NCBI RefSeq assembly: GCF_024707125.1
Contig: NZ_JANQAH010000013.1
Location: 7,501-71,500 of the forward strand
Length of the DNA: 64,000 nt
Reading direction: 5' to 3'
DNA from: Devosia sp.
Lineage (GTDB): Bacteria > Pseudomonadota > Alphaproteobacteria > Rhizobiales > Devosiaceae
Part shown: positions 42,665 through 51,088 of the stretch, piece after piece
Layout of the letters: each line of letters opens with the position of its first letter
How positions within the stretch are numbered: the stretch's first letter is position 1
Made by a program: the position numbers and the translations under genes
Notes under the pieces: generated by a model
Databases searched by the model: none
What the model was told of the DNA's origin: nothing
Seen by the model: only the letters and a program-made list of their open reading frames with translations

Positions 42665-44313
42665 GTGTCGCCCGCTGTTTTGCCCGCCCTCGATCCCGAT
42701 TTCTTTGAGCCTGCGCAGTCCGCTCGCGCCTGGCCGTTCGAAGAAGCACGCAAGATCGTCAAACGGCTGGAAAAGTCGGGCAAGCGCGAAGCCCTGTTCG
42801 AGACCGGCTATGGCCCCTCGGGCCTGCCCCATATCGGCACTTTTGGCGAAGTGGCGCGCACCACCATGGTCCGCACCGCTTTCCGTCTCTTGACGCGCGA
42901 TGAAATCCCGACGCGGCTCCTCTGCTTTTCGGACGATCTCGACGGCATGCGCAAGATTCGGATACCGTCCCCTCCAAGGAGGCGATGGAGCCGCATCTGC
43001 AAAAGCCGCTGACTTCGGTTCCCGATCCCTGGACCAACGAATACGAGAGCTTTGGCCACCACAACAACGCCATGCTCCGTCGTTTCCTCGACACCTTCGG
43101 GTTCGACTACGAATTCGCCAGCGCCACCGACTACTACCGGTCAGGCAAGTTCGACCACGTCCTGCGCCTCGCCGCCGAGCGCTACCAGGCCATCATGGAC
43201 GTGATGCTGCCGACCCTCGGGGCTGAGCGTCAGGCGACCTATTCGCCCTTCCTGCCGATCTCCCCGATTTCCGGCCGTGTGCTCTACGTGCCGATGAAGG
43301 AAGTCAACGCCAAGGATGGCACCGTCACCTTCACCGACGAAGACGGCCGCGACACCACCGTCCCGGTCACCGGCGGCCACGTAAAGCTGCAGTGGAAGCC
43401 TGATTTCGGCATGCGCTGGGCTGCGCTCGGCGTCGATTTCGAAATGTTCGGCAAGGACCACCAGACCAATCAGCACATCTACGACAAAATCTGCGCGATC
43501 CTCGGCGGCACCCCGCCCGAGCACTACGTGTATGAGCTGTTCCTTGATGCCGAAGGCCAAAAAATTTCCAAGTCCAAGGGCAATGGCCTGACCATCGATG
43601 AATGGTTGACCTATGCCTCGACGGAAAGCCTGGGGCTCTACATGTTTCAGAAGCCGCGCGTCGCCAAGCGCCTGCATTTCGACGTCATCCCGCGCGCCGT
43701 CGACGAATATTTCGCCCACGTCGCCGCCTATGAAAAGCAAGACGCCGCCGCGCGCCTCGAAAACCCGGCCTTCCATGTCCACTACGGCAATGTGCCCAAG
43801 GTCGACATGCCGGTCACCTTCGCGCTGCTGCTCAACCTCGCGACCGCATCCAACCCGGAAACCCCGGAAGTCATGTGGGGCTATATCTCGGCCTATGCGC
43901 CTGGTGTCTCCGCCAAGACGCATCCGCATCTCGATGCGCTTGTCGGCTACGCCATGCGTTACTTCCGCGATTTCGTGAAGAAGACCTATCGCGCCCCCGA
44001 CGATGTCGAACGCTCTGCGCTGGAAGCGGTGTCATCAGCGTTTGCCGCTCTTCCGGCCGACGCCGACAACGAAACCATCCAGACGGCCGCCCTCGACGTT
44101 GCCCGCACCATCGAGCGCTACCAGGACCACACCAAGAAGAGCCCGACCGGCGGTCCCGGCGTCTCTGGCGATTTCTTCCAGATGCTCTATCAGGTGCTTA
44201 TTGGCCAGGAACGCGGCCCCCGCTTCGGCTCCTTCGCCGCGCTCTACGGCATCGAAAACACCCGCAAGCTCATCGCCAAGGCGCTGGCCGGAGAGCTTCA
44301 AGCCGCCTCGTAA
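42665..44313 (+). CDS. lysK: Class I lysyl-tRNA synthetase with apparent single-base deletion
   Basis: This is the archaeal-type class I LysRS used by alphaproteobacteria, attaching lysine to tRNA-Lys. The HIGH-type motif is seen in [20 protein letters not shown] and the KMSKS-type motif in [16 protein letters not shown]. The gene is split into two frames. The first ends at 43012 after DDLDGMRKI; the second continues from [16 protein letters not shown] at 42985 to the normal C terminus. Adding one C at about 42959 restores a typical [17 protein letters not shown] junction and a protein of about 549 residues. Because LysRS is essential, and no other LysRS is in the window, a sequencing error is the first suspicion. 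The start is probably GTG at 42665; TTG at 42638 is the alternative. Confidence 0.85.
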
Positions 44314-44360
44314 GGTTAGGGCATTTCACGTTTGAACTGATACCTTCCCGCACACCGGTC

Positions 44361-44428
44361 TCACCCCGGCTTCAGGCCGGGGCCCATCCTGAGATATCAA
44401 GATGGGCCCCGGGTCGAGCCCGGGGTGA
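44361..44428. repeat. Nested inverted repeat (REP-like, cruciform-forming)
   Basis: TCACCCCGG (44361-44369) pairs with CCGGGGTGA (44420-44428) and inside it GGGGCCCATC (44379-44388) pairs with GATGGGCCCC (44401-44410). It lies in the gap between lysK and the convergent acetyltransferase gene, so it may also stop transcription, but there is no T tract. Confidence 0.7.
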
Positions 44429-44522
44429 CAATCGAGCTTGTGGGTGTTTCAGATGAACGGTGAAGCGCTCTCACCGCGCGATTAGCCATAGAGCCATGCT
44501 CGAATGGCAGCCCCAAGCCCAG

Positions 44523-44549
44523 TGTCATTCCCCGCGAAGCGGGAACCCC
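44523..44549. repeat. REP-like hairpin of the GTCATTCC type
   Basis: The sequence begins TGTCATTCCCCGCG and contains TTCCCCGC-GAA-GCGGGAA, a close match to the starts of the elements at 51811 and 53749. It abuts the end of the acetyltransferase gene. Confidence 0.55.
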
Positions 44550-44551
44550 TG

Positions 44552-44998
44552 CTAGCCCAACACCTTCCTGAAAAACACCACCCGCTGTGTCTCCACAAAA
44601 CCCAGCGCGCGATGCATATCGAGGCTCGCAAAATTCTCCAGAGCCGCGTCCGAGGCAAATTCCGAGCAGCCCTGCTCTCGCGCCCAGGCCTCCACCGCAC
44701 TAACCAGCGCCCGCGCCACGCCCCGCCCACGCGCCTCTGGCTTCACGAAAATCCCTTCGAGAAACGCCACCGGCGATGTCTTGCAGCCATTGACATAATC
44801 ATGCCGCAGCGCCGCCTCGGCAAAGCCCAGCGCAACCCCATCCGCATCCCGCGCGATCAGATTGATCGTCTCTCCGGCATCATCAAGCAGTTCGGCAATA
44901 TCGGCCGCATGTTCTTCATCGCGACCGCCCGGCCACAGCGCCGTCCGCATGGCCAACCAGTCCGCGGCATCCGCCTTTGTCGCCGGCGCGATCCTCAC
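44552..44998 (-). CDS. Aminoglycoside 6'-N-acetyltransferase-like GNAT protein
   Basis: A 148-residue GNAT enzyme strongly reminiscent of the AAC(6') branch of aminoglycoside acetyltransferases. Matching segments are WLAMRTALWPGGRDEEHAAD near residues 14-33, RHDYVNGCKTSPVAFLEGIF near 64-83 and KPEARGRGVARALVSAVEAW near 85-104 (acetyl-CoA loop), ending in MHRALGFVETQRVVFFRKVL. The GTG at 44998 is preferred because it overlaps the upstream regulator stop as GTGA; an ATG at 45028 would overlap that gene more deeply. Chromosomal copies are often silent or have other substrates, so resistance is not implied. Confidence 0.82.
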   Translation of the reverse strand: MRIAPATKADAADWLAMRTALWPGGRDEEHAADIAELLDDAGETINLIARDADGVALGFAEAALRHDYVNGCKTSPVAFLEGIFVKPEARGRGVARALVSAVEAWAREQGCSEFASDAALENFASLDMHRALGFVETQRVVFFRKVLG

Positions 44999-45637
44999 TG
45001 GCTGGCCCAGATGATCCGCGCGATCCATTCGATATCCCTGGTATTGAGCACCCGCGGCTCATAGGCCGGGTTAAGCGAATGCAGCTCGATCTGCTTGGCG
45101 CTCTGCCGAAACAGAATCTTTGCCATCACCTCGCCTTCGCGCGTCTTCACCACCACCCGGTCGCCGCGCCGCACCTGCTCGGTGGGCGAAACCACCACCC
45201 GGTCGCCCTCGCGATAAAGCGGCTCCATGCTGTCGCCCTGGATTTCGAGCGCATAAATGCCGGGATCAACAGGCGAGGGTAGCGTCACCTCGTCCCATCC
45301 TTCCCCGGCCGGAAAACCGGCACTGTCAAAAAAAGCCGCCCGCACCCGCCTGGGCCAGGCCCAGCAGCGGCACCGTCTGCCCATAGGGCGTATTGCTGGT
45401 CTGCATGAATGCTCCCGCTCCCGCGAGAAAGCTGTCGAACCCTTCCCCCGTCGCTTCCAGAATTTTTGAAATGCTCTCGGTCGATGGCCAGCGCTCCCGT
45501 CCATCCTTGCTCACGCGCTTGGACACGTTGAACGCAGTGGCGTCGAGCCCGGCCAGCCGCGCCAGGGCCGAAACCGAATGGCCGTGGCGCTGCGCCAGCG
45601 CATCGATACCATCCCAGATGGCCCTGTGAGAAAGCAT
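44995..45637 (-). CDS. XRE/S24-family autopeptidase transcriptional regulator with apparent frameshift
   Basis: This is a LexA/CI-like regulator. The N-terminal part has a helix-turn-helix (MLSHRAIWDGIDALAQRHGH, SVSALARLAGLDATAFNVSK), and the C-terminal part a Peptidase_S24 domain with catalytic Ser in IQGDSMEPLYREGD and Lys in VVVKTREGEVMAK. The two parts are in different frames. The first stops directly after GAGGFF at a T7 run on the coding strand (A7 at 45328-45334); with six T the frame continues FFDSAGFPAGEGWDEV into the peptidase, giving about 213 residues. The 3' end overlaps the acetyltransferase start as GTGA. A palindrome at 45678-45694 in front of the gene is its likely operator. 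Confidence 0.82.
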
Positions 45638-45677
45638 GGTGGAAGCCGTTAAAAGGACATTGATCAGGAGTGAGGAA

Positions 45678-45694
45678 ATTAATCCTAGATTAAT
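45678..45694. promoter_or_regulatory. Operator-like palindrome upstream of the S24 regulator
   Basis: ATTAATC (45678-45684) and GATTAAT (45688-45694) form a perfect inverted repeat around CTA, 41 bp upstream of the regulator start and 74 bp before the DUF952 start. It is the only AT-rich palindrome in this divergent gap and fits autoregulation, possibly with control of the DUF952-pyrD genes. Confidence 0.6.
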
Positions 45695-45767
45695 ACCCGC
45701 ATTCCCCCCTGTAAAGCCCGCGCAATCATGCTTGCCCAGACTTGATCACTTAACTAGGTTCGCGCCC

Positions 45768-46124
45768 ATGTCGACACCCGAGCTGATCTATAAAATCACC
45801 ACTGCCGTGGCCTTCGCGCCTGCGCGCGTTTCCGGCCAGTTTGAAGGCATGCCCATCGACCACAAAGATGGCTACATGCACTTCTCGACGGCGGCACAAT
45901 TGTCCGAAACCCTGCGCCTGCATTTCGCCGGGCAGGCGGGCCTGCTGCTGCTCGCCGTTCCCACGGCCGATCTCGGCAATGACCTCGTCTGGGAGCCTTC
46001 CCGTGGTGGCGAACTCTTCCCCCACCTTTATGGCGGCCCTCTGAAACTCACGAGCGTGGTCTGGGAAGAACCGATCAGCGTCGCCGCCGACGGCTCCTGC
46101 ACCTTGCCCGCAGGTGTCAAATGA
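45768..46124 (+). CDS. DUF952 family protein
   Basis: A 118-residue protein of the DUF952 family. Its typical features are a start with IYKITT, then GQFEGMPIDHKDGYMHFSTA near residues 23-42, LLAVPTADLGNDLVWEPSRG near 60-79 and FPHLYGGPL near 83-91, with conserved His residues. Function is unknown; the fold may bind ADP-ribose-like ligands, but that is not certain. The ATG at 45768 begins at the family N terminus. The stop overlaps the pyrD start as ATGA, so the two genes are coupled. Confidence 0.85.
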   Translation: MSTPELIYKITTAVAFAPARVSGQFEGMPIDHKDGYMHFSTAAQLSETLRLHFAGQAGLLLLAVPTADLGNDLVWEPSRGGELFPHLYGGPLKLTSVVWEEPISVAADGSCTLPAGVK

Positions 46125-47233
46125 TCCTCTCTGCCTTTGCTCCGCTCCTGCGCAATGCCGGCCTCGCCAATCTGACGCGCGACACCTTGCTGCGCATGGA
46201 CCCCGAGACGGCCCACGGCGCCACCATCACCGCCTTGCGCCTGGGTCTCGCCCCCCAGCAGGAGCAGAAGGATCCGCCCGAACTCGCAACAACCCTCTGC
46301 GGCCTGGAGTTGAAAAACCCGGTCGGCATGGCCGCAGGCTTTGACAAGAATGCCGAAGTGCCGCGCCCGCTCGCCCTCATGGGTTTCGGCATGGTCGAAA
46401 TCGGCACCGTCACTCCGCGTCCGCAGGTCGGCAATCCCAAGCCACGCCTCTTCCGCATCGGCCCCGCCGATGGCGTCATCAATCGCATGGGTTTTAACAA
46501 TGAAGGCCACGACGCCGCCTTCGCGCGCCTCAAGGGCCTGCGCGTCCCGGCGGCGCTCGGCGTCAATATCGGCGCCAACAAGGACAGCGAAGACTTCGTC
46601 GCCGACTATGTACTGGGCGTAAACCGCTTCGCCGACCTCGCCGACTATCTCACCGTCAACATCTCCTCGCCCAACACGCCGGGCCTCCGCAATCTCCAGG
46701 CCGACGAAGCGCTCACTCGCCTCCTCGATGCGGTCCTGAGCGCCCGCGCCAAGGCGAAAACCCGCGTGCCCGTCCTCCTCAAGATCGCGCCCGATCTCGA
46801 TGAAGCCGCCATGGACGCCATCGCCCGCGTCATCCTCGCGACCGATCTCGACGGCCTCATCGTTTCCAACACCACCATTTCGCGCGATCCCGTCGCCGGC
46901 ATGGAAAACGCCGGCGAAATCGGCGGCTTGTCCGGAAAACCGCTCTTCCCACTCTCCACCCAGCGCCTCGCTCAGATGCGCCAGCGCGTTGGAACGCTGC
47001 CGCTGGTCGGCGTCGGTGGCATCCATTCCCCGCAAACGGCCCTGGCAAAAATCGAAGCCGGCGCCAACGCCATCCAGCTCTATTCCGCCATGGTCTTTGG
47101 CGGCCTCGACCTGCTCGACCGCCTCAAGCGCGGCCTTGTCGCCGGCGTGCGTTCAGCGGGCAAGAAGAACATTTCCGAACTCGTCGGTACCAAGACCGAC
47201 GCCTGGGCCCGCGGCGAAGGCGAGGCTTCCTGA
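46121..47233 (+). CDS. pyrD: Dihydroorotate dehydrogenase (quinone), class 2
   Basis: A 370-residue FMN enzyme oxidising dihydroorotate to orotate in pyrimidine synthesis, at the membrane. The class 2 N-terminal helices come first (LLRNAGLANLTRDTLLRMDP), then the barrel: NPVGMAAGFDKNAE near residues 65-78, NRMGFNNEGHDA near 121-132, TVNISSPNTPGLRNLQ near 179-194, KIAPDLDE near 223-230, VSNTTISRDP near 248-257, and LVGVGGIHSPQTALAKIEAG near 294-313. It is translationally coupled to DUF952. Confidence 0.95.
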   Translation: MILSAFAPLLRNAGLANLTRDTLLRMDPETAHGATITALRLGLAPQQEQKDPPELATTLCGLELKNPVGMAAGFDKNAEVPRPLALMGFGMVEIGTVTPRPQVGNPKPRLFRIGPADGVINRMGFNNEGHDAAFARLKGLRVPAALGVNIGANKDSEDFVADYVLGVNRFADLADYLTVNISSPNTPGLRNLQADEALTRLLDAVLSARAKAKTRVPVLLKIAPDLDEAAMDAIARVILATDLDGLIVSNTTISRDPVAGMENAGEIGGLSGKPLFPLSTQRLAQMRQRVGTLPLVGVGGIHSPQTALAKIEAGANAIQLYSAMVFGGLDLLDRLKRGLVAGVRSAGKKNISELVGTKTDAWARGEGEAS

Positions 47234-47250
47234 AACCACTCGCCTCAGTA

Positions 47251-47300
47251 GTCCTCATGGTGAGGTGCGTAGCGTCAGCGAAGCCTCGAACCACGAGGAC
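47251..47300. repeat. REP-like element downstream of pyrD
   Basis: GTCCTCATGG at the left and CCACGAGGAC at the right frame a 50-bp imperfect inverted repeat with an AGCG-rich centre. It lies between the convergent pyrD and a small gene. The architecture is that of intergenic palindromic elements common in Hyphomicrobiales genomes. Confidence 0.65.
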
Positions 47301-47304
47301 GTGC

Positions 47305-47505
47305 CTACAATGCCGCCCCTGAGCAGACTTTTGCTGCCTCGACCTCGACATCGCGTGGATCAAGCGTCGCCGTCAGGTTCTGGTGAACGATATCGGCCGA
47401 GATGATTGCGACGCATTCCTGAAATGGACTGGGTCGCAATAGGATCGCGCCGGCAACCATCCCCGCGCCGATGAGAATTGCCATGGCAATGCCCCAGCTA
47501 TTCAC
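47305..47505 (-). CDS. Small membrane-anchored hypothetical protein
   Basis: A 66-residue protein starting at a GTG that overlaps the kinase stop as GTGA. Residues 5-24 (GIAMAILIGAGMVAGAILL) form one hydrophobic helix; the rest is a short polar tail with two cysteines (PFQECVAIISAD and AAKVCSGAAL). I recognise no family. The overlap with the kinase gene and the signal-anchor-like N terminus make it more likely than not a real gene. Confidence 0.55.
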   Translation of the reverse strand: MNSWGIAMAILIGAGMVAGAILLRPSPFQECVAIISADIVHQNLTATLDPRDVEVEAAKVCSGAAL

Positions 47506-48176
47506 TGCTCGACATCCAGCGTGATCACCACATCCGCCCGATCCTGCGACAGCATCACGCGATCATAGTTCGGCAAATCATTGCGCTCGATATGCGCCCG
47601 GTTGCGCTCCTCGGTGAAGAGCCCCTCTTCGCCATGCCGCTTCATCAGCCGCGCCCGCACCATTTCGCGCGGCACGACGATGAAAGCCGAAAAATCGAGC
47701 AGCGGTTTCACCTCATCCCACGGCGCATCCCCCAGCAGCAGATAATTGCCTTCCACCACCAGCACCTTCACCTCTGGCGCCACCGTAAAAGCACCCTCGA
47801 CCGTATCCTCGATTTTTCGCGAGTAACCCGGCCCGCTCACCGCTTCCTTTGCAGCCTTCAAACGCCCCAGAAACGCGACGAATGCCGCCCCTTCAAAGGT
47901 GTGCGGCGCACCCTTGAAGTCGGTCTGCCCCATGGCCTCGAGCTTGGCATGCTTCATATGAAAACCATCCATCGGCACCAGCGCCGCCGAGCCCGGTGCC
48001 GACACATTCAGCGCCGCAACCAGTTCCGCCGCCAGTGTCGATTTGCCCGTCCCCGGGCCACCCGCCAGCCCAATGGCCACGCGCCGGCCCCCGGCTTTCT
48101 CGGCCAGCTCCTGTGCTTTCCATGTCAATTCAGTCAGTGCGTCGATGGGTGTCAGTGTCAACCGCCCCTCAAGCAT
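47502..48176 (-). CDS. P-loop nucleoside/carbohydrate kinase family protein
   Basis: A 224-residue kinase of the phosphoribulokinase/uridine kinase-like group. Walker A is LAGGPGTGKSTLAAEL near residues 37-52. Other features are LVPMDGFHMKHAKLE near 68-82 (the D-G-F-H motif shared with pantothenate and uridine kinases), VLVVEGNYLLLGDAPWDEVK near 138-157 and a lid-like ARLMKRHGEEGL. The start ATG at 48176 shares bases with the DUF6460 stop (TGATG). The substrate is not clear; fructose- and nucleoside-kinase-like roles have been suggested for relatives. Confidence 0.82.
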   Translation of the reverse strand: MLEGRLTLTPIDALTELTWKAQELAEKAGGRRVAIGLAGGPGTGKSTLAAELVAALNVSAPGSAALVPMDGFHMKHAKLEAMGQTDFKGAPHTFEGAAFVAFLGRLKAAKEAVSGPGYSRKIEDTVEGAFTVAPEVKVLVVEGNYLLLGDAPWDEVKPLLDFSAFIVVPREMVRARLMKRHGEEGLFTEERNRAHIERNDLPNYDRVMLSQDRADVVITLDVEQ

Positions 48177-48463
48177 CAGCGCCTCTGCATCAGGCGCAGG
48201 ATCAACCACACCGGCAGCACAATCGCTGCACCGGTCAGCACATAGGTCCCCAACTGCCGGAACACCGCGCCACCATCTCTGAGCATATCGCGAACGGCCT
48301 CCACAGCCCCGCGCACCAGATCGGCAGCATCAAACCCGAACACCGACATGATGAAGCCGACAAAGAGCGAAATCAGCACCAGCTTGATGGCGAGTGACCC
48401 CGGCCGATCGCCCAACAGGCGCTCAAGACCGGAACGGGATGCGGGTCGGCTGTCTTCTGTCAT
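48176..48463 (-). CDS. DUF6460 small integral membrane protein
   Basis: A 95-residue protein with two transmembrane helices: SLAIKLVLISLFVGFIMSVF near residues 23-42 and VLTGAAIVLPVWLILRLM near 75-92. The sequence GLERLLGDRPGS before the first helix and the overall layout match the DUF6460 family of alphaproteobacteria. Function is unknown. It is the first gene of a minus-strand set with the kinase and the small membrane protein and is divergent from the Lhr-like helicase gene. Confidence 0.75.
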   Translation of the reverse strand: MTEDSRPASRSGLERLLGDRPGSLAIKLVLISLFVGFIMSVFGFDAADLVRGAVEAVRDMLRDGGAVFRQLGTYVLTGAAIVLPVWLILRLMQRR

Positions 48464-48531
48464 CAGGCGGCTCCGTTTGGCAGTGTCGAACCCATCATAT
48501 AGGCTTGTGGGTGATTTGCAGTAGGTGCCTG

Positions 48532-51030
48532 TTGTCAACTTTCGCGGACTCCGCTCTTCCTCCAATCATCGCCAACTGGTTCGCGTCGCGCGGCTGGTCG
48601 CCCCGTCAGCACCAGCTCGACGTTCTCAGGAGCTACCAGTCCGGCGCCAGCCAGCTCCTCATCGCCCCCACCGGCGCGGGCAAGACCATGGCCGGCTTCC
48701 TGCCCACGCTCTCCGAACTGGTCGATGGCAAGTTCCAGGGCCTCCACACCCTCTACATTTCGCCGCTCAAAGCCCTCGCGGTCGACGTGCACCGCAACCT
48801 CTCCAATCCCATCGACGACATGGGCCTGCCCATATCCGTGGAAGCCCGCACCGGCGACACCTCCGCCAGCAAGCGCACCCGCCAGCGTGTAAAGCCGCCC
48901 CATATCCTTCTCACCACCCCCGAGCAGCTTGCCCTCCTGATTTCGCATCCCCATGCCGAACTCATGTTCGGCACCCTACGTCGCGTCGTCCTCGACGAAC
49001 TCCACGCGCTCGTGACCAGTAAGCGCGGCGATCTCCTCTCCCTTGGCCTGGCGCGCCTCGCCAAACTCGCGCCCGACATGCGCATCACCGCCCTCTCGGC
49101 CACCGTCGCCCGCCCCGATCTCCTCCGCGATTGGATCGCCCAACCGCATCCCGACCGCCCCACCGATCTTCTCCGCATGATCGGCGGCGCCCCGCCCGAA
49201 CTCGCCATTCTCGAAACCGAAGAGCGCCTTCCCTGGGCCGGCCACTCCGCCAACTACGCCCATCGCGAACTCTACGAAACGATCAAGCAGCACAAGACGA
49301 CGCTCCTCTTCGTCAACACCCGCTCCCAGGCCGAAATGCTGTTCCAGGGCCTCTGGAACATCAACGAGGACATGCTCCCCATCGCCCTCCACCACGGCTC
49401 TCTGTCAGTGGAGCAACGGCGCAAGGTCGAAGCCGCCATGTCCGACGGCAAGCTGAAGGCCGTCGTCTGCACCTCGACCCTCGACCTCGGCATCGATTGG
49501 GGCGATGTCGATCTCGTCGTTCAGGTCGGCGCGCCAAAAGGCTCGTCGCGCATGCTGCAGCGCATCGGCCGCGCCAATCACCGGCTCGATGAACCCTCAA
49601 AGGCGCTTCTCGTCCCCTCCAACCGTTTCGAAGTCTTGGAATGCGAAGCGGCCGTCGAGGCCGTCTCGGAAAACCATCAGGACAGCGAAGATCCCCATCC
49701 CGGCGGCTACGACGTCCTCGCCCAACACGTGCTCGGCATGGCCTCGGCCGAACCATTCCTCGCCGACGACCTCTATGCCGAAATCACCCGCGCCTGGCCC
49801 TATCGCGACCTCACGCGCCCCAAATTCGACCGCGTCCTCGATTTCGTCGCCACCGGCGGCTATGCCCTCCGCGCCTATGAGCGCTATGCGCGCCTCAAGC
49901 AAAACCCCGATGGCACCTGGCGCCTCTCCCACCCTTCGGTCGCCCAGCAATACCGCTTGAACATCGGCACCATCATCGAAGAGCCCATGGTCCGCGTCCG
50001 GCTCATCCGCTCCAAGGAGCAGAAGCGCGGCCGCACCACCGGCCCCATCGGCGCCGGCGGCCGCGTCCTCGGCGAAATGGAAGAATACTTCTTCGGCACG
50101 CTTTCGGTTGGCGATACCTTCATGTTCGGCGGCGAAATCGTCGCCTTCGAAGGCATGAAGGACAACGAGGCTTTCGTCTCCCGCGCCGTCGCCCAAAACC
50201 CGAAAATCCCATCCTATATGGGCGGAAAATTCCCGCTCTCGACCTATCTCGCCGAACGCGTCCGCCGCATCATGGACACGCCCGAGGAGTGGAGAAAACT
50301 CCCCAACCAGGTCAGCGACTGGCTGCGCCTCCAGCGCGATTTTTCCGTCCTCCCGCGCCGCGATAGCCTCTTGGTCGAAACCTTCCCGCGTGGCACCAAC
50401 CATTTCATGGTCTGCTACCCCTTCGAGGGCCGCCTCGCGCACCAGACCCTCGGCATGCTCCTCACCCGCCGTCTCGAACGCATGCGCGCCCGCCCCCTCG
50501 GCTTCGTCGCTTCCGAATACGCCCTCGCTGTCTGGGGCCTCGGCGATCTCTCGGCACTGATCCGCACCGATCGCCTCTCGCTCGACGAACTCTTCGATGA
50601 AGACATGCTCGGCGATGATCTCGAATCCTGGCTCGATGAGTCAGCCCTGATGAAGCGCACCTTCCGCAACTGCGCCATCATTTCCGGCCTCATCGAGCGC
50701 CGCCACCCCGGCAAGGAAAAGTCCGGCCGCCAGATCACCATGAGTTCGGACATCATCTACGACGTGCTCTACCAGCACGAGCCCGACCACATCCTCATCG
50801 AAGCTACCCGCCGCGACGCCGCCCGCGGCCTCCTCGACATCGAGCGCCTGGGCAACATGCTGGCTCGTGTGAAATCCCACATCGTCCACAAGCCCCTGCA
50901 CCAGATTTCGCCCCTCGCCGTGCCGGTCATGCTCGATATCGGCAAGGAGCCGATTTTCGGCGAAGCGCGCGAATCGGCTATGGCTGATGCAGCCGACGAA
51001 CTTCTGCGCGAAGCGATCGGCGAGATCTGA
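48532..51030 (+). CDS. Ligase-associated DNA damage response DEXH-box helicase (Lhr-like)
   Basis: An 832-residue superfamily 2 helicase. Motifs in order: Q-motif RQHQLDVLRSYQSGASQLL, Walker A IAPTGAGKTMAGF near residues 44-56, TPEQLALL, Walker B RVVLDELHAL near 154-163, SAT motif ALSATVARP near 187-195, LLFVNTRSQAEMLFQGLWN near 259-277, and motif VI RIGRANHR near 343-350, followed by the winged-helix and Lhr-core domains. TTG at 48532 is chosen as start since AGTAGG lies six bases upstream; GTG at 48511 is possible. Known relatives sit with pdeM, a DNA ligase and an exonuclease; here only pdeM follows. Confidence 0.92.
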   Translation: MSTFADSALPPIIANWFASRGWSPRQHQLDVLRSYQSGASQLLIAPTGAGKTMAGFLPTLSELVDGKFQGLHTLYISPLKALAVDVHRNLSNPIDDMGLPISVEARTGDTSASKRTRQRVKPPHILLTTPEQLALLISHPHAELMFGTLRRVVLDELHALVTSKRGDLLSLGLARLAKLAPDMRITALSATVARPDLLRDWIAQPHPDRPTDLLRMIGGAPPELAILETEERLPWAGHSANYAHRELYETIKQHKTTLLFVNTRSQAEMLFQGLWNINEDMLPIALHHGSLSVEQRRKVEAAMSDGKLKAVVCTSTLDLGIDWGDVDLVVQVGAPKGSSRMLQRIGRANHRLDEPSKALLVPSNRFEVLECEAAVEAVSENHQDSEDPHPGGYDVLAQHVLGMASAEPFLADDLYAEITRAWPYRDLTRPKFDRVLDFVATGGYALRAYERYARLKQNPDGTWRLSHPSVAQQYRLNIGTIIEEPMVRVRLIRSKEQKRGRTTGPIGAGGRVLGEMEEYFFGTLSVGDTFMFGGEIVAFEGMKDNEAFVSRAVAQNPKIPSYMGGKFPLSTYLAERVRRIMDTPEEWRKLPNQVSDWLRLQRDFSVLPRRDSLLVETFPRGTNHFMVCYPFEGRLAHQTLGMLLTRRLERMRARPLGFVASEYALAVWGLGDLSALIRTDRLSLDELFDEDMLGDDLESWLDESALMKRTFRNCAIISGLIERRHPGKEKSGRQITMSSDIIYDVLYQHEPDHILIEATRRDAARGLLDIERLGNMLARVKSHIVHKPLHQISPLAVPVMLDIGKEPIFGEARESAMADAADELLREAIGEI

Positions 51031-51088
51031 CCCGCCCCACGTGGGCGTTATCGGCAAGCCTATTGGGATTGGACACAACAGCTACCAG

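Noticed and set aside
42900..43020. Programmed frameshifting in lysK
   Set aside because: There is no slippery heptamer or strong downstream structure at the shift, and class I LysRS is not known to be recoded. A missing base is simpler.
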